From NCBI RefSeq assembly GCF_006337085.1, contig NZ_CP040882.1:558001-622000 (forward strand): a stretch of DNA of 64,000 bases, written 5' to 3'. Position numbers and translations under genes: made by a program. Origin of the DNA: Sutterella faecalis. Lineage in GTDB: Bacteria > Pseudomonadota > Gammaproteobacteria > Burkholderiales > Burkholderiaceae_F. The stretch's first letter is position 1, and each line of letters begins with the position of its first letter. Under the pieces are notes generated by a model. It was not told where the DNA came from, made no database searches, and saw nothing but the letters and a program-made list of their open reading frames with translations. Positions 35,342 through 43,199 of this stretch are shown here, one piece after another.

Positions 35342-37203
35342 TGTTCGCCCGTCTTCGTGATTTAATCTGCTGGGCTTGCGCGAGCATCTCCGTTCTTTCT
35401 CTTTTCTTGTCTGGGGAAGCTTGGGCTGACTTTCCCGGCGCGAAGATTCGAATTGCCATTGATGCCGAAGAGCCTATGCTGGAAAATTATGGACGCATTG
35501 CGGACCTTATCAATAAAGTAAGCGAATCCGCGCCAGGCGTTCCCATACAAATTGAAGCACTTGAATCGCAAGCTCTTGAGTCAGTAGCGAAACGTGCCAG
35601 CGCAGACCTTCTTCTTACTTCACCTTTCCGCTATCGGCAGATAGGCATGTCTTCCTGGAGAAGCATTGCAGTTGTAATGCATGATCGGGTATTTGATCCC
35701 AATCGTTCAGATGGTGGTCTGCTTCTCACGAATGCCGACAATTCAACCGCAGGTCAACTTTCCTCACTCAAATCGACACGAATCGCATTGCCTAAGGATG
35801 CTGGCCTCACTCCTGCCATGGCGCTTCAGGCCGACTGGGTACAGGAACGGTTACCCGTTGGCGACCTTGAAATCGTCCGCACCTCTCTTGACGTTCCTGC
35901 GCTCATGGATGCACTCCGAGCAGGAACATACGCGGCCATGCTGCTGCCCGTCTGTGCATTGGAAAAAGCTGCCGACAGCAAGGTTCTTCATACTGCAGCC
36001 TTGCGCGTTATTTCACCAAAGAGCTCAAACGGTCTGGCCTGCGCCCACACGACGACTCTCTATCCAGGAGCTGTTCTGGCCTCTGCACCCACACTCTCCC
36101 CGGAGATTTCAAGGCGGCTCGTGGGTGCTCTTCTCTCCAGCTCACCGGACCCTGCCGGCTTCTATTGGAGTGAACCAACGGATTTCTCGGCTGTTGACGA
36201 GGCCTTGACCGCTCTTGATTTGGATGCTTATGCGAAGCTGCGAAAATGGTCAATCAATCAAATTTGGCGCGACTATAAGCCGTGGTTTCTCGCCGGCATG
36301 CTGGCTGTCATCATGCTGCTCACTCACAGCTTCATCGTCGGCATGCTGGTGAATCGCCGCACGGCAGCACTATCAGCCTCACTTGCCCGGGAACATGCCT
36401 TCGAGGCTCAGGCTGAGCAAGCCAGCAAACGCATCCGCATGATGGAACGAATCGGACTTTTAGGGCAGGTCGGCTCATTATTCGCCCATGAAATCAGGCA
36501 GCCGCTTTCGGCTGTGAGCGTCTATGCCTATGGCATCAGGCGCATGATCCAAAACGACGCCATCGACAAGGAGGCTATCCTCAATGTCCTCTCAAAGATT
36601 GAGAAACAAACTGAAAATGCGGAAGCCATAGTTCAAAAAATCCGGAATTACCTAAAGCGTAATGAAACCGAAAAACGAACTGTGTCTCTTGCCGATATCG
36701 CCAGGAAAGCAGCGGCCACCTTTGCTTCCAGCGGCAAGCGCAAAGCGGCTGTCCGCATCGAGGAACTCTCGCAGCAAAAAACCGTTGCCTTCGTAGATCC
36801 CATTGAAATTGAACTTGTGCTTCTTAACCTGATGCGAAACGCAGAAGAAGTACAGGCAACATCCAATATCCGGGAGCCCAGGATCCGAATTACGGTAGGA
36901 ATTTCCAGCACCGAATCCGATTTCTGCGAAATTGCCGTAGAAGACAATGGCCCCGCGATGGACCAGGAAGCATTTGCACAATTCCAGGGTCTTGTATCGG
37001 CGATGGATACCTCAAAACCTGACGGCTTGGGGCTCGGCCTTTCAATCGTAAAAGCCCTCATTGAGGCCCAGTGTGGAAACGTTGTTTTTGAACGAAGCGA
37101 CCGAGGCAGTCTTCGAGTCGTTTTACGACTCCCAAGGCTCAAAACCGAACAAGGCAAGTCTAGGGGAACAAAACCGGGAGAAAAACATGACCTGCAAAGC
37201 TAA
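35338..37203 (+). CDS. Sensor histidine kinase with PhnD-like periplasmic domain (TtrS type)
   Basis: 621 aa. A signal peptide or first helix (residues ~8-30) is followed by a periplasmic substrate-binding-protein-like domain (30-295, IRIAIDAEEPMLENYGRIADL), one membrane helix (~316-338), a coiled linker, the phosphoacceptor H-box FAHEIRQPLSA (His ~384), N-box LLNLMRNAEE and G-boxes DNGPAMDQ and GLGLGLSIVKA. The layout is that of TtrS, the tetrathionate sensor, but the ligand here is more likely the substrate of the adjoining flavin reductase. It begins inside the stop of that gene and overlaps the regulator gene by 17 bases. Confidence 0.85.
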   Translation: MMFARLRDLICWACASISVLSLFLSGEAWADFPGAKIRIAIDAEEPMLENYGRIADLINKVSESAPGVPIQIEALESQALESVAKRASADLLLTSPFRYRQIGMSSWRSIAVVMHDRVFDPNRSDGGLLLTNADNSTAGQLSSLKSTRIALPKDAGLTPAMALQADWVQERLPVGDLEIVRTSLDVPALMDALRAGTYAAMLLPVCALEKAADSKVLHTAALRVISPKSSNGLACAHTTTLYPGAVLASAPTLSPEISRRLVGALLSSSPDPAGFYWSEPTDFSAVDEALTALDLDAYAKLRKWSINQIWRDYKPWFLAGMLAVIMLLTHSFIVGMLVNRRTAALSASLAREHAFEAQAEQASKRIRMMERIGLLGQVGSLFAHEIRQPLSAVSVYAYGIRRMIQNDAIDKEAILNVLSKIEKQTENAEAIVQKIRNYLKRNETEKRTVSLADIARKAAATFASSGKRKAAVRIEELSQQKTVAFVDPIEIELVLLNLMRNAEEVQATSNIREPRIRITVGISSTESDFCEIAVEDNGPAMDQEAFAQFQGLVSAMDTSKPDGLGLGLSIVKALIEAQCGNVVFERSDRGSLRVVLRLPRLKTEQGKSRGTKPGEKHDLQS

Positions 37204-37813
37204 CGAACTTCCTTTGATTCGAGTGGTCGACGACGAAGAGGCTGTCCGGGATGCTTTGGTTTTTCTCTTCTCGCAGGAAGGCTGGCAAACAACCGCCTAT
37301 CCGGATGCAACGTCATTTCTGAAAAACGATGCGCCAAGTGCTCCAGGCTGCTTGGTGCTTGATGTGAAAATGCCCGGCATGAGCGGCCTTGAACTCCAGC
37401 AGGAACTCAAAAGACGCGGCTTCACAGCGCCCATCATTTTCTTATCCGGTCACGGCGACATTGACATGGCAGTTCATACGATGCACTTTGGAGCCTTCGA
37501 CTTCATCCCTAAACCAATCAAGCCGGAACGCCTGGTCAATGCCGTTTCTCGAGCAATCGAAGCCGACCATAAGAACCGCTTCGGATTGCCTCCGAAAGAA
37601 GAAATTGAGTCACGGATCTCTCAGCTGACCACTCGTGAACGTCAAATCCTGAAACTCTCTCTATCGGGCCTGAGTAATGGAGAAGTCGGTGAACGACTCG
37701 GCTTATCCGAAAAAACTATCGAAAACCATAAATCGTCCGTGTTCAAGCGGCTCTCTGTCTCGTCAATAAAGCGTGTGCATGCGCTATTTGCGAAGCTTGG
37801 GATAGAACTTTGA
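37187..37813 (+). CDS. FixJ/TtrR-type response regulator
   Basis: 208 aa. The receiver domain has the acidic pair VVDDEE, the phosphoacceptor Asp in CLVLDVKMPGMSG and Lys in FIPKPIK. The LuxR-type HTH is LTTREREQ-like (LTTRERQILKLSLSGLSNGEVGERL, in part, then LSEKTIENHKSSVFKRL). GGGAG lies before the ATG at 37,187 within the end of the kinase gene, so the pair is co-translated. It probably activates one or more of the flavin reductase genes on either side. Confidence 0.9.
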   Translation: MTCKANELPLIRVVDDEEAVRDALVFLFSQEGWQTTAYPDATSFLKNDAPSAPGCLVLDVKMPGMSGLELQQELKRRGFTAPIIFLSGHGDIDMAVHTMHFGAFDFIPKPIKPERLVNAVSRAIEADHKNRFGLPPKEEIESRISQLTTRERQILKLSLSGLSNGEVGERLGLSEKTIENHKSSVFKRLSVSSIKRVHALFAKLGIEL

Positions 37814-37940
37814 GCCGACAATTTCTTTGAAGCTTCCTGGACTATTTCCGAAAAAGCAAAGAATCGGAGCAGTGCCATCTAATGCACTGCCCCGAGTAAT
37901 CGTAAAAATTGAGATCTGGGCAATTTGCTTCAGAAAGCAA

Positions 37941-38385
37941 TTACCTCGCCATAGCCTTCACCGCGATGCGGCCAAAGGCCTGACCCTTGGCAAAGGCAGT
38001 GCCGGAAATATATCCCGCACCATGGAAGCCCCCTGTTGTTTCGCCAGCTGCATAGAGCCCGGGAACTGCTTCTCCGAAGACGTCAACCACATTGGCGTTT
38101 TCATTGATCTTGAGACCGCAGTATGTACCGATCATGGCTGCAGTAGCCGGGAAGATATAGAAAGGCGCCTTCTCAATACGTACGAGTTTGCCGTTGCCAG
38201 AAGCAAGTGACGTGCGTCCGCAATCCGAATCTTTACCTGCATCAGCGAAACCGTTGTAACGTCTCACCGTTGCTTCAAGTTCCTTAGGATTCAAGCCGGC
38301 CTTAATAGCAGCCTCTTCAATCGTCGATCCTACAAAAACGTAGTCTGGCGTCTTCTTATCCTCAAGGATAGGCTTCCAGAGAACA
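37941..38385 (-). pseudogene. C-terminal part of a flavin reductase gene cut by an insertion sequence
   Basis: From the stop at 37,941 the frame reads through ...ATVRRYNGFADAG, EKAPFYIFPATAAMIGTYCG, GLYAAGETTGGFHGAGYISGTAF and FGRIAVKA back to VLWKPILEDKKTPDYVFVG at the insertion boundary. The N-terminal part is at 40,787-41,840. Joining 41,840-40,787 to 38,368-37,941 restores one 494-codon frame in phase. The substrate-clamp Arg is replaced (HGAGYISG). Confidence 0.88.
38369..38385. repeat. Target-site duplication, left copy (17 bp)
   Basis: TAGGCTTCCAGAGAACA is repeated exactly at 40,787-40,803 on the other side of the insertion sequence. It lies within flavin reductase coding sequence. 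Confidence 0.9.
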
Positions 38386-38405
38386 TGTTAACGGTCAGCG
38401 TAAAC

Positions 38406-38760
38406 GAGACTGTTTAGCCAACGACTTTGAGACGTGATACGCCAAGGATTTGAGACCATATACCGTATCTGACCGGGACGATATACCAACATCCTGTTGG
38501 CCTGGATACCTCCGCTACCACGAGACCCATTACCACTGAGACCCGATACCTCCGTAAAGAGAGATGGATTACCACAGGGATTGAGACTGCAAACCGCTCT
38601 GAATGAGACGGCATACCACTCTTGGTCAGCTTTACCTCTGCACTGAGACTACTTGCCCCAGCGGCAGAACTGCATACAAATGAATGGGACCCGATGCCAT
38701 GACGAAATGAGATGAGATACCACAGCAATAAGACAGGATACCTCTGCATGAGACTACTGA
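38406..38760 (+). repeat. Subterminal repeat array of the IS left end (GAGAC-N3-ATACC units, ~23-bp period)
   Basis: Exact GAGAC cores occur at 38,406, 38,429, 38,452, 38,522, 38,538, 38,583, 38,605, 38,645 and 38,750, with degenerate units (GGGAC at 38,475 and 38,686, GAGAT at 38,561, AAGAC near 38,730) between them. Most are followed three bases later by ATACC or TTACC. Spacing is mostly 22-24 bp, about two helical turns. The first core is 20 bases from the tip; the right end has the mirrored GTCTC at 40,762 and 40,738, also 20 bases in and 24 apart. They are probably transposase-binding sites. Confidence 0.8.
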
Positions 38761-38857
38761 ATATGCTGAATATCGACAATGGTATTTCCTCTTAACATAA
38801 TGTATTCCTTGGATATTAAGTCGAAATCCCTTCGGCTTAATTACCAAGGAGACTGCT

Positions 38858-40351
38858 ATGTCGAAACAAGCAAGAAAGTCTCGGGGCCCTTCTGTTGTTG
38901 AGTCCGAAATCCCTCGGCTGACACCTCAGGAAATTTTTGAAGGCTACGAAAGGCATCTCTATAGCGTTGAGGATGCCAAGACATTGATGCAGATGCCTCG
39001 CAGCACGTTTATGCGGCATCTCAAGAACTGGCGAGAGACAGGTCGGCTGCCCTCACATACCGGTCAAGGGAATCGTGTTCCGGCCAATAAGCTCGATCCG
39101 CAGATCAGAGCGAGGATCATCGAGTTTGCAACAGGCAAATATGAGGGCTTCCAGGCAACCCTCCTGCATAAGTATTTGCTCATTGAGGGTATTGAGGTCT
39201 CCGTTGAAACGGTACGACGAATCCTGACAACACTTCGTCCGGAAGAAACTCCAAAGGAGCGCAGGTCGACCGCGCATAAGCTGCGCCGCCGCAGATCGAG
39301 CGTTGGGGAACTGATTCAAATTGACGGCAGTCCGCATCCATGGTTCGAGGGAACCGGAGACGATAACAGCTACGCGCTTCTCATCTTTGTCGATGACGCA
39401 ACAAGCCGCATCATGGTCGCCGGCTTCTATCCAACAGAAACATCTGAAGGATATCTTCAGTTGCTGAATAAGTACATTGAAAAATATGGGATTCCATGGG
39501 CTCTGTACAGCGACAGACATTCCATCTTTGCCCCAGTAAATCCCTCGAAGAGCGGAAAATCCGAGGAAACACAATTTCAAAGAGTCTGTCGGGAGTTGGG
39601 GGTAACGGGGATACGGGCTAATTCGCCAGAAGCCAAAGGGCGGGTCGAGCGAACATTCAGCACGCTGCAGGGACGATGGCCAAAAGAGTTCCGTGTGCTG
39701 GGCATCAGAAATATGGCGGAAGCAAATTCACGAATGCCGGAATTGCTGGCGAGCTATAACCAAGAATTCGCAATTGCTCCCGCTGACTCTAAGGATAGCC
39801 ACGCGCCGCTGCTGGAGGAAACGAAAGAACGCATTGAGCAGATCTTTGCCAGATGGCATACACGTATGATCAGCAGGAACCTGACGGTGTCCTACGGCAG
39901 CAAGACACTGCAGATTGTCGGGGTGGGCCGCTCCATGAGGGGAGCAATGATGAAGACTGAGTGCAATCTGCTGGAGTATGCCGATGGGCGGGTGGAAATC
40001 CTCTGGTGCGACGAGGTTGAACATCGCAAGCGGATCACCAAAGAGGGGCCGAGAATCCGAAAACGCTACCACGTGCTCGAATTCACGGAACACGACAGAA
40101 CGAAATTGAAAATGTCAGTCGCAACACCGGAAGAAACGGCCAAGACACTGAATCACCGCGTTGATGAAGTGGGGCGTCAAAAGAAAGGAGACTCAGAAAC
40201 GACGCAAAAGAGCCCCTGGCACGAAATGCAAAGGAGATCGGCTCTGAAAGCGATGGCGAAACGGGAGGAACTGAACCGAAAGATCGAAGAAGCGAAAGCA
40301 ATCAATGCTCGTATTGCAGCAGCCAAGGAAAAGTTGAAGCCCAAGAGATAA
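38858..40351 (+). CDS. IS1202/ISNCY-type DDE transposase
   Basis: 497 aa. The N-terminal HTH region (VEDAKTLMQMPRSTFMRHLKNWRETG) is followed by an integrase-like DDE core: IDGSPHPWFE (first Asp), ALYSDRHSIF (second Asp) and AKGRVERTFSTLQ (Glu). The C-terminal part is basic with a Lys/Glu-rich helix (residues ~440-497). Length fits IS1202-group transposases. AAGGAG lies ahead of the ATG at 38,858. The frame is intact, so the element may still be active. Confidence 0.88.
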   Translation: MSKQARKSRGPSVVESEIPRLTPQEIFEGYERHLYSVEDAKTLMQMPRSTFMRHLKNWRETGRLPSHTGQGNRVPANKLDPQIRARIIEFATGKYEGFQATLLHKYLLIEGIEVSVETVRRILTTLRPEETPKERRSTAHKLRRRRSSVGELIQIDGSPHPWFEGTGDDNSYALLIFVDDATSRIMVAGFYPTETSEGYLQLLNKYIEKYGIPWALYSDRHSIFAPVNPSKSGKSEETQFQRVCRELGVTGIRANSPEAKGRVERTFSTLQGRWPKEFRVLGIRNMAEANSRMPELLASYNQEFAIAPADSKDSHAPLLEETKERIEQIFARWHTRMISRNLTVSYGSKTLQIVGVGRSMRGAMMKTECNLLEYADGRVEILWCDEVEHRKRITKEGPRIRKRYHVLEFTEHDRTKLKMSVATPEETAKTLNHRVDEVGRQKKGDSETTQKSPWHEMQRRSALKAMAKREELNRKIEEAKAINARIAAAKEKLKPKR

Positions 40352-40531
40352 CTCAACGGTTGAAGCACCGTTGAGATGGTGGGTCGTTAAGGCGAATGCA
40401 CCGCGCGCTGCGCTTGGATGCATCCGCCTTAACTAAATGATATCTCAGGGATTTCTGTCAAGCGACTTTCGCGGCATAAAGCTTCGCGCGTCTGAAGGCC
40501 GCGCTCGTTTATTCCACGTTCGCTTGACAGA
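40352..40531 (+). other. Highly folded region 3' of the transposase (three nested or tandem stems)
   Basis: Three stems follow the stop: CTCAACGGT-N6-ACCGTTGAG (40,352-40,375, perfect); a 15-bp stem with one mismatch at 40,386-40,400 and 40,419-40,433; and TCTGTCAAGCGA with TCGCTTGACAGA (40,454-40,465 and 40,520-40,531, perfect) enclosing CGCGGC/GCCGCG. The first could be the transposase terminator; the others are more than a simple terminator needs. No gene was recognised in the rest of the right end to 40,786. Confidence 0.55.
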
Positions 40532-40786
40532 GCTTGCCTCAGTGCCCGTAGGCTAAATGCCGGTACCGCCGCCAGGTGCCGAAGTGGAGCGCTCGGCCAG
40601 CACAATGCCCGCAAACCAATCCGCAAGCTCGCGCGTTACCAGAAAAGCCGCTGTGTAGCTTTTCGCCTCCTTGAAAAGATCAGCGCTGTTGTGAAACTCT
40701 TGCCGATTGCTGGTGTCACCCAGAGGGGCAGAAAAAGTCTCATTATCGCTGTGGGTTAGCAGTCTCATTTTTGCTGCCCGTTAACA

Positions 40787-40803
40787 TAGGCTTCCAGAGA
40801 ACA
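40787..40803. repeat. Target-site duplication, right copy (17 bp)
   Basis: Identical to 38,369-38,385, immediately outside the right inverted repeat of the insertion sequence. Confidence 0.9.
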
Positions 40804-41840
40804 CGGCCTTGCGGATTATTCTTGTAGTCTCGCTCGAGAATAGCCTGATCAAACACGATGTAAGACTTGCCTTCAGGCTGCGCGAGCGCGTAATCACCCA
40901 TCTTCTTGTACGAAATGGATTCATCAACAAAGCGCCTTGCAGCCTGATTGACGACAATGCCGCCTGACCAGTAGACCTGCGTCATCTCGTCAATCGAGAC
41001 CGGTTGCGGCTTAAAGCCATACGACGCCTTGATGTATGCAGTGTCAACCATATCGCTGCCGGCTTGCAGCCCCATGAGAATGCCGTCGCCCGTTGTCCCC
41101 TTTCCTGAAATCGCGGCAGCCTCCTTAAGAGGCGGATTGTACTTTGCCAGCATTGTCGGATTAGCGGCGAAACCACCTGTCGCGATCAGAACGCCTTTCC
41201 TCGCACGAATGTATTTCTGTTCGCCGCCGGCTTCGATGCGCACGCCCTCAATTCTTTTCATGTCAGACGACCATACGAGGCGTTCTACCTTAACTTTCGT
41301 CTTCACTTTCACGCCGTGCTTTTTGGCGTAATCGGCCATCGTCATCAAGACCTTGCCTGGATCAAAGTGATGCGAGCGCGGCACGCTTTGACCGCCCTGC
41401 TGAACAACAGCATCAGGCTTAAGACCCATTGTTTTGGTGAGCCATAAATAATGCTCAAGAATTTCCTTCACGTATGCACGGACTACTTTTTCATCGGCAT
41501 AACCTCCGCCGGAGACCATAAGATCCTTCACGAATATTTCGGCAGAATCCTTCATGCCGTTTGCTTTTTGCTCTGGAGTGTCTGCTGCCGCGATCATCCC
41601 GCCGCAGAGCGCTGAGGAACCTCCCATAAAGGCCATCTTTTCATACACCACGGCAGAAAGCTTTTGGTCGACGGCTTCACAGGCCGCTGCGAGCCCTGCA
41701 CCTCCTGCACCCGCGATAACGATGTCATAAGTTGCATCCCATTTCGTTGGCGAAAGAACCGGTGCTGCCTCAGCCGAAGCCGCACAAAGTACAGCGGTTC
41801 CTGCAAGACTAGTCGTTAGAAAATGACGACGGGAAAACAT
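40787..41840 (-). pseudogene. N-terminal part of the interrupted Tat flavin reductase
   Basis: Starts MFSRRHFLTTSLAGTAVL (twin-arginine signal), then IVIAGAGGAGLAAACEA (FAD motif) and MAFMGGSSALCGGM. It runs to GRVLWKP, where the insertion sequence takes over and the frame ends within the element. The residue equivalent to the fumarate reductase catalytic Arg is Tyr (DESISYKKMGD). Before insertion the protein was 493 aa. The truncated product lacks the C-terminal FAD-binding block and would not fold as an enzyme. Confidence 0.88.
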
Positions 41841-41917
41841 GCTTGATTCTCCTTTTCACGTTTGGCGCAGGCGATGGTCCTGCCTGACGCCTCTGCAATC
41901 GATTATTCCGACGAACA

Positions 41918-41929
41918 CCCCTAGGGGGA
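41918..41929. promoter_or_regulatory. Short palindrome in a divergent promoter region
   Basis: CCCCTAGGGG lies between the interrupted flavin reductase and queF. It may be an operator; nothing links it to a named regulator. Confidence 0.25.
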
Positions 41930-42068
41930 TTGCGGGCGGACAAAGATGAGACTGCATGCGAAAGCAAAAACCAGGAATGCGCTTCCGAGCTTCCATTTCC
42001 CGTGCGACAGTGCATAATCGGGTCAATTTTTCCGACCATGCCTGCTTAATTCACAGAAAGGTGACCTT

Positions 42069-42902
42069 TTGACCGTTCTAATGCCTGAACCCAAGGGGAC
42101 CAAGCTCGGCCAGGCGACGACCTACGCCGAACACTATTCTCCGGAACTTCTTCAGCCCATTCCCCGCGCGCTCGGGCGCGACGCCATCGGCGACCATGAT
42201 TTTCAGGGCGCCGACATCTGGCGCCTTTATGAATTCTCCTGGCTCGACCATAGGGGCCTTCCCCATGCGGCCGAGGTGGAGCTCACCGTCCCCGCATCGA
42301 CCCCTTCGATCATCGAATCGAAGTCGCTGAAGCTCTATGCAATGAGTTTTGCGATGACGAAGCTTGCCGACGCCGCGGAAGCCGAGGCGATTCTCACGCG
42401 CGATCTTTCTGAGGCTGCCGGAGGCGCCGTTCAGGTCAAAGTGAACCCTCTGCGCACCTGGGAAACGAGGGTCGCGCCGATGCCGGGCGACAATCTGGAA
42501 GAAATGCTCCCCGAAACAAAGGCTGACGCCTATGAAGTCGCGCCGGACCTTCTTCAAAGGGACTCTGGCGCAGACGAGCGCGAGGTCTTCTGGTCGACCA
42601 ACATCTTCCGCTCACTCTGCCCCGTCACCGGACAGCCCGACTTCGCTTCCGTTTCCATTCACCTTGCGGGCGAAGCCGTCGACCCGGCATCGCTTCTCAG
42701 GTACCTCGCGAGCTACCGTCAGCACCGGGGATTCCATGAGCAGTGCGTCGAGCAGATCTTTCACGACCTCCGGTCGCGCTTTGAACTCAGGATCCTCGAA
42801 GTGCAGGCTGCGTTCACCCGGAGGGGCGGCATCGACATCAATCCCTTCCGCTCGAGCGTGCGGGAACAGCCCCTCAATTCTCCGCGCGAGCTGAGGCAGT
42901 AA
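42069..42902 (+). CDS. queF: NADPH-dependent 7-cyano-7-deazaguanine reductase
   Basis: 277 aa, the long bimodular form. The QueF signature ESKSLKLYAMSF (near residue 83) and the active-site segment FRSLCPVTGQPDFASV, with the catalytic Cys and the Asp, are present; the second tunnel-fold half ends with RRGGIDINPFRS. It reduces preQ0 to preQ1 in queuosine synthesis. TTG at 42,069 is chosen because AAGGTG lies 5-6 bases before it, while the ATG at 42,081 is too far. No other que gene is near. Confidence 0.95.
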   Translation: MTVLMPEPKGTKLGQATTYAEHYSPELLQPIPRALGRDAIGDHDFQGADIWRLYEFSWLDHRGLPHAAEVELTVPASTPSIIESKSLKLYAMSFAMTKLADAAEAEAILTRDLSEAAGGAVQVKVNPLRTWETRVAPMPGDNLEEMLPETKADAYEVAPDLLQRDSGADEREVFWSTNIFRSLCPVTGQPDFASVSIHLAGEAVDPASLLRYLASYRQHRGFHEQCVEQIFHDLRSRFELRILEVQAAFTRRGGIDINPFRSSVREQPLNSPRELRQ

Positions 42903-42911
42903 CGCGTTCGC

Positions 42912-42942
42912 CGTTTCCCGGGTTCAGCGCACCCGGGAAACG
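42912..42942 (+). terminator. Hairpin after queF
   Basis: Perfect 12-bp stem CGTTTCCCGGGT with ACCCGGGAAACG, 9 bases past the stop, no T tract. Confidence 0.55.
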
Positions 42943-43118
42943 CAGAAAACGTGTATTACCAAAACGAGTTCTGTCAATCAGGGAAAGTCACAAATTCAAT
43001 GAACTCAATTGTTTACACGTAATTTTCTCACTTCTCACGCCCTCTTACAAGTGCTCATACCTTTTCTTGCCTGACGTCAAAGCGCGGCCTTCCAAAAGGC
43101 GTCAAAGTAGAGCCAATG

Positions 43119-43173
43119 CCTGAGCGGGAAATGCTTTTTGAAGCATTTCACATTCAAAATCAATTCCGCTCAG
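43119..43173 (+). promoter_or_regulatory. Stem-loop in the leader of the flavin reductase gene
   Basis: An outer stem CCTGAGCGG/CCGCTCAGG encloses an inner perfect stem GAAATGC/GCATTTC (43,127-43,149). The structure ends 27 bases before the start codon and just ahead of the AAGGAG site, so it could affect translation or mRNA stability. Confidence 0.45.
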
Positions 43174-43199
43174 GCCACTCTTAGAAAGGAGAGAAATAT

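Larger units (their letters stand above)
38386..40786 (+). mobile_element. IS1202-like (ISNCY) insertion sequence, 2,401 bp
   Basis: The ends are imperfect inverted repeats, TGTTAACGGTCAGC at the left and the complement TGTTAACGGGCAGC at the right (13 of 14 match). The element is flanked by a 17-bp direct repeat; long and variable target duplications are characteristic of the IS1202 group. It carries one transposase gene, a ~350-bp repeat-rich left end and a ~430-bp folded right end without a convincing gene. It has cut a flavin reductase gene. Confidence 0.85.

Noticed and set aside
38401..38780. Repeat array considered as a CRISPR
   Set aside because: Units are only about 5+5 conserved bases with a 22-24 bp period, no constant 25-40 bp repeat and no unique spacers of fixed length, and they sit inside an IS end.
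40553..40768. 71-codon minus-strand frame in the IS right end as a passenger gene
   Set aside because: No family signal, no ribosome site, and it runs into the terminal repeat region; more likely chance.
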